Positions 34,604 to 40,576 of a DNA stretch of 43,528 bases are shown here, in pieces (within the stretch, counting starts at the first letter, position 1; every line of letters begins with the position of its first letter). The notes beneath the pieces are model-generated. The model was not told the origin of the DNA and searched no databases. It saw only the letters and a program-made list of their open reading frames with translations. The stretch is from positions 1-43,528 of the forward strand of contig PGZR01000014.1 in the NCBI GenBank assembly GCA_002841405.1, written 5' to 3'. Origin of the DNA: Firmicutes bacterium HGW-Firmicutes-4. GTDB lineage: Bacteria; Bacillota; Clostridia; Eubacteriales; Eubacteriaceae. The translations under genes were made by a program, and so were the position numbers.

Positions 34604-35998
34604 TTATAAATCCCAGGCATCTTTTAAAATCCCGATACCACTGTAAATCTGTGCATCGGTCAACGACCCATACCCCAGCAAAACCATGCTTTTATAATTC
34701 TCTGGCACGCCATGAATAAAGTAGGGCGAAACCGGATAAACCCGGACTCCCAGTGCCAGGGCCCGGCGATACATATCTTCCTCGGTCAGTCCCTTGTCAA
34801 GCTGTACCAGCAAATGATGGCCGGCATTTTCACCGGTGATTTTGACCCGGTTCCCCCATTGTTTTAATGCATTCATTAAAACAATTCGTTTTCCTTTATA
34901 AATCTTACGCATTTTATTGACATGTTTCTCAAAATCACCACTGGAAATGAAGGCGCCGATCATTTTTTGTTCCAGACTGGAAACCGGTGAACTGATGGCA
35001 TCTGCCATATCCAGATATATCTTCAGCAGTTCCTCAGGCAGAACCATATAACTGATCCGAAAAGATGGCGCAATCGATTTAGAAAAGGTACCGATATAAA
35101 TCACCTTGCCATTGTTGTCAATGCTCTGAAGTGAAGGCAGAGGCTTTTCATTGTAGCGGAATTCGCTGTCATAGTCATCCTCGATTATATAGTTTCCCGC
35201 TTCCTGATTAGCAAAATTCAGCAGCCGGATTCGTCGATCGATGGGCATGCTCATGCCCAACGGAAACTGATGGGATGGGGTTACGTAAACCGCCACATCC
35301 GAATAAGCTTGCATCGGTTCAATTCGAATCCCTTTTTCATCAATATCAACGGAAATAACCGGGTTCCCCATTTTTTCAAAAATATTGTATGCTTTAAGAT
35401 AAACCGGATTCTCCAACACGACTGATTTATTCCGTCCCCAGAGCAACCCCAGGATTTGCAACAGATGATCTGTTCCCGACCCGATAATAATTTGCTCTTC
35501 GCTGCAACGTACCCCCCGGGATCGATAGAGTAAGTCCACCAGAGCCTTTCTCAGCTCCAGTTCCCCCTGGATATCAGGTTTATTTAATAAGTTGCTATCA
35601 TATTCATTAAAGGTTGACTTGAATATTTTTCGAAAAGCTTCATAGGGGAAAATTCGCCGGTCAACGGCGTTAGGTGAAAAATCAATTTTAATGGCATCTA
35701 TTTTTGCCGTCTTAATGCTTTTTTCCGGCGTCCGGTTTTTTTGTTTCATTAAATACGTTTCAATCTGGCAAACAAAATAGCCTCTTTTAGGAATCGCCTC
35801 AAGGTAGCCTTCCGCCACCAACTGGCCATAGGCCGCATCTACTGTATTCACACTTACCGCCAGATGGCTGGCCAGGCTCCGCTTGGAAGGAAGTTTCTCC
35901 CCATACTTCAGGTTACCATCGGTTATTTCCTTCTTGATAAATTCATAGATTTCTACATAAAGGAAAGCGCCCTTGTTTTTAAATGGTATCGTAATCAT
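34604..35998 (-). CDS. pdxR: MocR/PdxR-type GntR regulator with aminotransferase domain
   Basis: The 464-residue product joins an N-terminal GntR winged helix (residues 10-75; KLPSKRSLASHLAVSVNTVDAAYGQL) to a PLP-dependent aminotransferase-like domain. The PLP lysine is in GTFSKSIAPSFRISY (about residue 305), with IIEDDYDSEFRY containing the PLP-contacting Asp and Tyr. PdxR proteins sense PLP and control vitamin B6 synthesis or salvage. Here the divergent gene is a pyridoxal kinase, which fits salvage control. GGAGGAG lies three bases before the ATG. Immediately upstream is a short ORF whose sequence is a degenerate copy of this gene's own start. The symbol follows the family and context and is not proven for this organism. 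Confidence 0.88.
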   Translation of the reverse strand: MITIPFKNKGAFLYVEIYEFIKKEITDGNLKYGEKLPSKRSLASHLAVSVNTVDAAYGQLVAEGYLEAIPKRGYFVCQIETYLMKQKNRTPEKSIKTAKIDAIKIDFSPNAVDRRIFPYEAFRKIFKSTFNEYDSNLLNKPDIQGELELRKALVDLLYRSRGVRCSEEQIIIGSGTDHLLQILGLLWGRNKSVVLENPVYLKAYNIFEKMGNPVISVDIDEKGIRIEPMQAYSDVAVYVTPSHQFPLGMSMPIDRRIRLLNFANQEAGNYIIEDDYDSEFRYNEKPLPSLQSIDNNGKVIYIGTFSKSIAPSFRISYMVLPEELLKIYLDMADAISSPVSSLEQKMIGAFISSGDFEKHVNKMRKIYKGKRIVLMNALKQWGNRVKITGENAGHHLLVQLDKGLTEEDMYRRALALGVRVYPVSPYFIHGVPENYKSMVLLGYGSLTDAQIYSGIGILKDAWDL

Positions 35999-36104
35999 TG
36001 CTCCTCCTTATTTGAATCCGTGGTTCCCCGTAAAGAAAGACTCCCTTGTTTTAAATGCCATGGTGATCATTATCTCTCCTTGTCTGAACCCATAGTTTTC
36101 TGAT
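35961..36104. repeat. Imperfect 72-bp tandem duplication covering the pdxR start
   Basis: Two units (35961-36032 and 36033-36104) align with the start codons 72 bases apart. Each contains, on the minus strand, GGNTTCA, a purine-rich ribosome site, ATGATYAC and an AAGGG-like run. The first unit is the true gene start; the upstream unit has decayed. Confidence 0.75.
36008..36070 (-). CDS. Leader peptide upstream of pdxR, derived from a duplicated start
   Basis: A 20-codon ORF (MITMAFKTRESFFTGNHGFK, then TAA) has its own ribosome site AAGGAGAG five bases upstream and stops 9 bases before the pdxR ATG; those nine bases are GGAGGAGCA, the pdxR ribosome site. Its first residues copy the regulator's MITIPFKNKGAFL, so it arose by duplication and drift. 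Translation of it would end next to the next start and could couple or limit pdxR translation. It may also be unused. Confidence 0.5.
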   Translation of the reverse strand: MITMAFKTRESFFTGNHGFK

Positions 36105-36137
36105 TAACTGGTGCTTTTTACAGGTTCAATTTTAACA

Positions 36138-36143
36138 TATAAT
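36138..36143 (+). promoter_or_regulatory. -10 element of the pyridoxal kinase gene
   Basis: A perfect TATAAT lies 27 bases before the ATG. The TTTTTA 17 bases upstream is a weak -35, as expected for an activated promoter. Confidence 0.5.
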
Positions 36144-36170
36144 AAGATAATTTAAAACAAGGAGATCCAA

Positions 36171-37022
36171 ATGCGAATAAAACAAAAGCGAGTTGCCGCT
36201 ATTCATGATATATCCTGTGTGGGACGATGTTCCCTGACCGTAGCCCTGCCGATAATCTCAGCCGCCGGGTTTGATACCAGCGTCTTGCCAACCGCGGTTC
36301 TGTCAACCCATACCGGCGGTTTTGAAAATTTCACCTATCGGGATCTCACCGCTGATATCGGCCCGATTTCTGATCACTGGCAATCCCTTAATCTGGAATT
36401 TGACGCTCTTTATAGTGGTTTTTTAGGTTCATTTGAACAGATTGATCTGGTTGCCAATCTATTTGATACCTTCCAGTCAGAAAAAACTCTGATTCTGGTT
36501 GATCCAGTGATGGCCGACCACGGTGAGCTCTATTCCATTTATACCCCGGAAATGGCCAAAGGCATGACCAAGCTCTGTGCCAAAGCCGATATTATTGTCC
36601 CCAACCTCACCGAGGCCGCTCTCCTGCTGGATGAACCCTATGTCGGTGAGGATTATGATCAAAACTATGTCGAAGAATTATTAGTCAGACTATCCCAGTT
36701 GGGCTCTAAAAAAGTAGTGGTAACTGGCATTTCATTTGACCCCTTAAAACTCGGTGCGGCCACCTACGACACCGTGACCAATACCTTTGACTATGCCTTC
36801 AATGAACGGGTATCTGATTATTTCCATGGCACCGGTGATATTTTTGGAAGCACCCTTCTTTCCGGGCTGCTAAATGACTTTAATTTAAAAGAATCCACGC
36901 AGATCGCTGTGGATTACACCAGAGAGTGTATTCTAAAAACAGTGGAACTGGGTCAGGAAAAACGCTATGGAGTCTGTTTTGAACGAGCCATTCCTTATCT
37001 GATTAAACGGTTGGGATTGTAA
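36171..37022 (+). CDS. pdxY: Pyridoxal/pyridoxine kinase
   Basis: The 283-residue product is a ribokinase-fold B6 vitamer kinase that makes pyridoxal phosphate in the salvage route. It has AAIHDISCVGRCSLTVALPI (substrate end), ILVDPVMADHGELY (metal and phosphate region), VPNLTEAALLL, and the catalytic HGTGDIFGSTLLSG with its aspartate. AAGGAG lies 6 bases before the ATG. It is divergent from the PdxR-type regulator gene, which probably senses its product. PdxK is an equally suitable name; the symbol is by family. Confidence 0.93.
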   Translation: MRIKQKRVAAIHDISCVGRCSLTVALPIISAAGFDTSVLPTAVLSTHTGGFENFTYRDLTADIGPISDHWQSLNLEFDALYSGFLGSFEQIDLVANLFDTFQSEKTLILVDPVMADHGELYSIYTPEMAKGMTKLCAKADIIVPNLTEAALLLDEPYVGEDYDQNYVEELLVRLSQLGSKKVVVTGISFDPLKLGAATYDTVTNTFDYAFNERVSDYFHGTGDIFGSTLLSGLLNDFNLKESTQIAVDYTRECILKTVELGQEKRYGVCFERAIPYLIKRLGL

Positions 37023-37078
37023 TAATATCAGCAATTGACAAATTCGCCAGATCTGAATTTTGTCATTATGGTTAGTTT

Positions 37079-37097
37079 GGGCGGGTGCTACCCGCCC
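37079..37097 (+). terminator. Hairpin after the pyridoxal kinase gene
   Basis: GGGCGGG and CCCGCCC enclose a 5-base loop and end at the recX stop codon. The T-run is short. A second inverted repeat (TGACAAATTC with GAATTTTGTCA, 37037-37066) lies just before it. Confidence 0.6.
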
Positions 37098-37778
37098 TTA
37101 TTCTTCGCGCTGCGCTTCGATCTTTTCATTTATCAATTCATAGGGATAGCCCCGGCCTATCAGGCTCTTCTTGATCTTAAACACTAACTCTTTTCCGACT
37201 GCGCCTTTCTTGCTGTGGGAACGCCGATATTTTTCATAATCCCGGTCCAGTTTTTCACTGAGTTTCTTTTCTTCAAAAGCCAACTCATCTTCTGTTAATT
37301 CCAGCAGCTCTTCTTCCAGAACCAGGCTTTTGATCACTTCCAGAACCATTTCGGTAGGGTAACCCATTCGCCCCAGTTTATCATACAGCTTTTTTTTCTT
37401 CTGCGCCGCGGTTTGTCCCGATAACACCCGCAAATTTTTTTTTGCCACGGTCTGACAGCATTGATATTCGTCTTCCTTTGGGAAAAGATCTTCCAGCGAA
37501 AGCAGTAGGTCATCACTGATCCCCCGTTTTTTTAAATCCTGACTCATTCGTCGGGAGCCATAGTAATTCAGATGGCGATTATTTTCCACATAGTTTTTTA
37601 AATAAACCACATCATCAATATACCGGTATTCACCAAGTTTTTGCATCACATTAACGATTATACTATCATCGATATTCTTTTTCTTCAGGTATTCAACCAT
37701 TTCACTGCTGGTGCGTGACTTAAATGACAGATACTTTACCGCCATATCCATCGCTTTTTCCCGGGTAATCTCCGCCAT
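37098..37778 (-). CDS. recX: Regulatory protein RecX
   Basis: The 226-residue product is made of repeated three-helix units, as in RecX, which binds RecA filaments and limits recombination. It shows AMDMAVKYLSFKSRTSSEMVEYLKKK and EYRYIDDVVYLKNYVENNRHLNYYGSRRMSQDLKKRGI, the most conserved RecX segment, and a third unit ending VFKIKKSLIGRGYPYELI. It is longer than the roughly 165-residue Gram-negative form, as usual in Firmicutes. No recA is near. It has GGAGG upstream and stands between terminators. Confidence 0.92.
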   Translation of the reverse strand: MAEITREKAMDMAVKYLSFKSRTSSEMVEYLKKKNIDDSIIVNVMQKLGEYRYIDDVVYLKNYVENNRHLNYYGSRRMSQDLKKRGISDDLLLSLEDLFPKEDEYQCCQTVAKKNLRVLSGQTAAQKKKKLYDKLGRMGYPTEMVLEVIKSLVLEEELLELTEDELAFEEKKLSEKLDRDYEKYRRSHSKKGAVGKELVFKIKKSLIGRGYPYELINEKIEAQREE

Positions 37779-37796
37779 CTCTCTTTCCTCCTAAAA

Positions 37797-37822
37797 AAAT
37801 CACCAGCCTAAGCCGGTGATTT
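37797..37822 (-). terminator. Terminator of the short secreted paralogue
   Basis: The minus strand forms AAATCACCGGC / GCTGGTGATTT around TTAG, then a T-run of seven or eight. Confidence 0.9.
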
Positions 37823-37829
37823 CGTTTTT

Positions 37830-38393
37830 TTATTTTGTACGTGCTTTTAAGGCCGACAGCATCGCCGCAAAGTCCTTCGTTTCAGACAGTGGCACCATCA
37901 CTTCGACACATTTTAACTCGCTGTTGTTTTTATTGCTATTGATATTCCGGTAAGCCTCAATGACACCCCGAGCTTGATCTAACGATGTTGCGGTTCCGAT
38001 TTTTTCGCCATCCATCAAAACAGCTGCGCCATTTACATAAAGCTCAATACCTTTGCTATTTAATACTTTAACACAGTTATCTAAATCCATAGGATTCTCA
38101 ACCCGCGCCGGAATCAGTTCAAACCCATCACCCAAATTGATATTATCGTAATTGTAACATTCCATCAGATCATTTTCAATCCGCTCAACCGCAGCTTTAA
38201 AGACCCCGGAAGTCTGCACGTAGCCAAGACTTTCGCCATGATAAAAAACTTCGTATCCCTGAGTTTGAGCACCGACGACCCCGGTTGAAGTTACGATAAA
38301 TAAAATCATGAACGCGACAATGCTACTGCGCTGTCTTTTTCGCTTTCGTTGGATTCGTCTTTTTTCTCTTTCAATCTTTACAGCCTCGTTCAT
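37830..38393 (-). CDS. Membrane-anchored envelope protein, short paralogue of the M23 peptidase N-terminus
   Basis: The 187-residue product has a very basic cytosolic start (KIEREKRRIQRKRKRQR), a membrane or signal helix (VAFMILFIVTSTGVVGAQT) and an exported part. Right after the helix, AQTQGYEVFYHGESLGYVQTSGVFKAAVE copies the pattern of the peptidase upstream (AQTRAYEVIYKGTSIGCVDSLGVLEAAV). This module recurs at the N-termini of wall hydrolases of the M23 and G5 kind. No catalytic domain follows; the C-terminus has a second similar unit (GIELYVNGAAVLMDGEKIGTATSLDQARGVIEAY). It may therefore bind the same partner as the peptidase. Its promoter carries the same WalR-like box. Confidence 0.75.
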   Translation of the reverse strand: MNEAVKIEREKRRIQRKRKRQRSSIVAFMILFIVTSTGVVGAQTQGYEVFYHGESLGYVQTSGVFKAAVERIENDLMECYNYDNINLGDGFELIPARVENPMDLDNCVKVLNSKGIELYVNGAAVLMDGEKIGTATSLDQARGVIEAYRNINSNKNNSELKCVEVMVPLSETKDFAAMLSALKARTK

Positions 38394-38414
38394 AGTTACC
38401 TCTTGTTATTATTC

Positions 38415-38462
38415 GTTACGTTTTCGTTACATAATGATACCACATCTACATAAGTTGCGCAA
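38415..38462 (-). promoter_or_regulatory. Promoter with WalR-like box (short paralogue)
   Basis: Minus-strand TTGCGC (38462-38457), 17 bases, TATCAT (38439-38434). Two bases further on is TGTAAC-GAAAA-CGTAAC (38431-38415), which differs from TGTWAH-N5-TGTWAH at one base. Confidence 0.6.
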
Positions 38463-38472
38463 GATTTTTTGT

Positions 38473-38502
38473 AAAAAAAAGACACCGTTTTTACGGTGTC
38501 TC
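38473..38502 (-). terminator. Terminator of the M23 peptidase gene
   Basis: ACGGTGTC/GACACCGT forms an 8-bp stem with a 4-base loop, followed on the minus strand by eight T residues. It begins a few bases after the peptidase stop. Confidence 0.93.
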
Positions 38503-38506
38503 AGGT

Positions 38507-39874
38507 TTAGATATAGTCGCCGGAACTAATACTGAAGTAGTTACTGATCGGCTGGGCCTCATTATTGACTCGCACTTCAAAATGAACATGATTGGCGGTA
38601 GAAGATCCTGTGGATCCCATGCCGCCGATCCGCTGACCCTGGGTTACCGTTTGACCTTCCGATACATCCACCGAACTAAAGTGGCCGTAGAGAGTCGAAT
38701 AACCATTGCCGTGATCAATGATCACGCATTTGCCATAACCACCATACCAGCTGGACAGTGTAACGGTTCCTGATGCTGCCGCATTAATGGAGGTCCCTTC
38801 ACTGTTTAAAATATCAATCGCTGCCGCCCGATAATGGTTACTGTAGTATCCGCCATCATAGTCTCTGAGGATTTCTCCCACCCGGCCACTGGCTGGCAGA
38901 ATAAACTGAGCCTGAGGGGTTTCTACTGCTGGTTCTTCCGCTGGAGTTTCGACCGCTGGGATTTCAACTACCGGCGCCTCCGCTATCGGTTCGGCTGGTG
39001 TTTCCACCACTGGGGGTTCTGCTGGTGGTGTCTCCGTCACTGGCGCTTCCACTGCAGGTGTTTCCGCTACCGGGGTTTCGGTCACAGGTGCTTCTACCAT
39101 TGGCGCTTCTGCAGTAATTTCCTCCGCCTGAATTTCCTCGACGACGGTTTCGGTTATCGGTGGTTCCGGTGACAGTACCTCTGCCGCCGGTGCTTCTGCT
39201 AGGCTAGCCGGGGTTTCTATCTCCTCATTGTCCGGGGCTTCCGCAGTTTGAGTGCCAACAACACTGGCGGTGCTCATGACTGGTTCGACGATTGGTTCTT
39301 CTTCAACCACACCTATCGTCGAATCGGTTTGAATCGCATCGTCTGCTACCAACATTGTCTCTTGCTGCGCTGACGCAACCGTTAGCTGGACACTGTCAAC
39401 TCTGGCAACCTGAACATCCGGACTCTCATTCTTTTTCTGAGTTCTGATTGCAGTAATGACCTGAGCAACTTCTTCTGTAGTTAAAAAATCCGCTGATCGG
39501 GCCGCACGTATTTCATAATCGCTGCCTTCCCTATTTCTTCTGCCGCTTTTACCGTCATCCGCTTCGCTTACAGCCGCTTCCAGCACGCCCAGGCTGTCAA
39601 CACAACCAATGCTAGTACCTTTGTAAATAACCTCATAAGCCCGGGTTTGAGCGTCAACCACACCGGCCCCTGCCAATACTAAAAAAGTACAAACCACCAC
39701 TGCGGATCCCCGCATTTTAAATAGCCGTCTTTTGTCTTTGTTTAAAGTTTCTTCGTGATTGACATGTTCAATCTCTACGAATTCATCATGTTCAACTTGT
39801 TGGGTCAACCAATTAAATCGGTATTTTTTTAATCTTGCTCGGATTTTTTCAAAAAAATTCTGAGTTCTTTCCAT
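38507..39874 (-). CDS. M23-family peptidase with Pro/Glu/Thr-rich repeat linker
   Basis: The 455-residue product has a cytosolic start, a membrane helix (about 56-75, VVVCTFLVLAGAGVVDAQT), a small exported module shared with its neighbour, a long low-complexity region (about 190-318) of repeats such as ETPVAETPAVEAPVTETPP, and a C-terminal M23 domain (about 322-445). The domain shows LYGHFSS, HVHFEV (second and third histidines) and GMGSTGSS. The first zinc motif reads NHYRAAAID, where His and Asp are seven residues apart instead of the usual four, so activity is uncertain. M23 enzymes cut peptidoglycan cross-bridges. The linker probably spans the wall. GGAGGAG precedes the ATG. A WalR-like box in the promoter fits a wall hydrolase. 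Confidence 0.9.
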   Translation of the reverse strand: MERTQNFFEKIRARLKKYRFNWLTQQVEHDEFVEIEHVNHEETLNKDKRRLFKMRGSAVVVCTFLVLAGAGVVDAQTRAYEVIYKGTSIGCVDSLGVLEAAVSEADDGKSGRRNREGSDYEIRAARSADFLTTEEVAQVITAIRTQKKNESPDVQVARVDSVQLTVASAQQETMLVADDAIQTDSTIGVVEEEPIVEPVMSTASVVGTQTAEAPDNEEIETPASLAEAPAAEVLSPEPPITETVVEEIQAEEITAEAPMVEAPVTETPVAETPAVEAPVTETPPAEPPVVETPAEPIAEAPVVEIPAVETPAEEPAVETPQAQFILPASGRVGEILRDYDGGYYSNHYRAAAIDILNSEGTSINAAASGTVTLSSWYGGYGKCVIIDHGNGYSTLYGHFSSVDVSEGQTVTQGQRIGGMGSTGSSTANHVHFEVRVNNEAQPISNYFSISSGDYI

Positions 39875-39887
39875 GCCTCTCCTCCTT

Positions 39888-39936
39888 GTTACAATTTATT
39901 TACAATTATGATACCATATGGTTTCTTACTTTACAA
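39888..39936 (-). promoter_or_regulatory. Promoter with WalR-like box (M23 peptidase)
   Basis: Minus-strand TTGTAA (39936-39931), 17 bases, TATCAT (39913-39908). TGTAAA-TAAAT-TGTAAC (39904-39888) fits TGTWAH-N5-TGTWAH exactly and lies just past the -10. A 10-bp palindrome ACCATATGGT (39913-39922) is in the spacer. Confidence 0.65.
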
Positions 39937-40077
39937 GTATTTTGTATGTTTAATCTTTTTTTGTCTACATATAGTATTCATTTCATAAATCAGGAAGATA
40001 AATATAGATATTAAAAATTGTTTCAACTATTCGCTGTCATTCAACCCAAAACTTAATTGATTGAGTTTTCAACAAAA

Positions 40078-40102
40078 AATAAAAAAAACAGCTCTCGCTG
40101 TC
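40078..40102 (-). terminator. Terminator of the tRNA operon
   Basis: ACAGC-GAGA-GCTGT forms a short stem with a GNRA-type loop, then eight T residues on the minus strand, shortly after tRNA-Phe. Confidence 0.8.
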
Positions 40103-40115
40103 ATCTTTTAAGTGG

Positions 40116-40191
40116 TGGTGCCCAGAGGCGGAATCGAACCACCGACACGGGGATTTTCAGTCCCCTGCTCTACCGACTGAGCTATCTGGGC
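40116..40191 (-). tRNA. tRNA-Phe (GAA)
   Basis: A complete 76-base cloverleaf. The acceptor GCCCAGA pairs with TCTGGGC, the anticodon loop is CTGAAAA (anticodon GAA), and the T-loop is GGTTCGATTCC. CCA is encoded, followed by a second CCA in the precursor. Third gene of the operon. Confidence 0.97.
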
Positions 40192-40215
40192 AAAATAAAT
40201 TTTGGCAAAAAAATA

Positions 40216-40292
40216 TGGTGGGCCTTCAGGGGCTCGAACCCCGGACCTACCGGTTATGAGCCGGTTGCTCTAACCAACTGAGCTAAAGGCCC
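40216..40292 (-). tRNA. tRNA with CAT anticodon, probably tRNA-Ile2 (lysidine-modified)
   Basis: A complete 77-base tRNA with acceptor GGGCCTT, anticodon loop CTCATAA and encoded CCA. C at positions 4 and 5 of the acceptor, paired with G, are positive signals for TilS, which turns CAT into an isoleucine anticodon. The body also recalls Bacillus tRNA-Ile2. Elongator tRNA-Met remains possible. Confidence 0.9.
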
Positions 40293-40312
40293 CCAAGTAA
40301 TTTTAAAAAAAA

Positions 40313-40389
40313 TGGTCGAGGTGAGAGGATTCGAACCTCCGGCCCCATGGTCCCAAACCATGTGCGCTACCAAACTGCGCTACACCTCG
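40313..40389 (-). tRNA. tRNA-Pro (TGG)
   Basis: A complete 77-base tRNA. The acceptor CGAGGTG pairs with CACCTCG, the anticodon loop is TTTGGGA (anticodon TGG), and CCA is encoded. First gene of the operon. Confidence 0.97.
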
Positions 40390-40404
40390 ATACAATACTT
40401 GACT

Positions 40405-40433
40405 ATTATAAATGTTTTTCTACTCGCTGTCAA
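40405..40433 (-). promoter_or_regulatory. Perfect-consensus promoter of the tRNA operon (P2)
   Basis: Minus-strand TTGACA (40433-40428), 17 bases, TATAAT (40410-40405): a full sigma-A consensus 16 bases upstream of tRNA-Pro. Confidence 0.9.
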
Positions 40434-40486
40434 GGACATATTGTCTTTTTTTCTTTCAGATAATGCTTATCTTTGACGACTTGCTT

Positions 40487-40516
40487 ATTATAGCACGATC
40501 AAACACTCTAATGCAA
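40487..40516 (-). promoter_or_regulatory. Upstream promoter of the tRNA operon (P1)
   Basis: Minus-strand TTGCAT (40516-40511), 18 bases, TGCTATAAT with a perfect -10 (40492-40487) and a TGn extension. With P2 it makes a tandem pair, common for stable RNA operons. Confidence 0.7.
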
Positions 40517-40522
40517 GTCTTT

Positions 40523-40563
40523 TTTTTCACAAAAGAATCATTTTTTGATTCTTTTGTGAAAAA
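40523..40563 (-). terminator. Terminator of the P-type ATPase gene
   Basis: An 18-bp perfect stem (TTTTTCACAAAAGAATCA with its complement) with a 5-base loop, 14 bases after the stop. T-runs at both ends make it bidirectional. Confidence 0.92.
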
Positions 40564-40576
40564 GGGATATATTTCG

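Noticed and set aside
38834-39172. Plus-strand ORF rich in Trp, Arg and Phe
   Set aside because: It is the antisense of the Pro/Glu-rich repeat region of the M23 gene and shows the biased composition expected of that.
38900-39300. Periodic sequence that might be a CRISPR or tandem DNA repeat
   Set aside because: The period comes from degenerate Pro/Glu/Thr codon repeats in the peptidase linker; there are no constant repeats with spacers.
40057-40281. Plus-strand ORF across the tRNA genes
   Set aside because: It is antisense to two complete tRNAs; such frames are frequent false calls.
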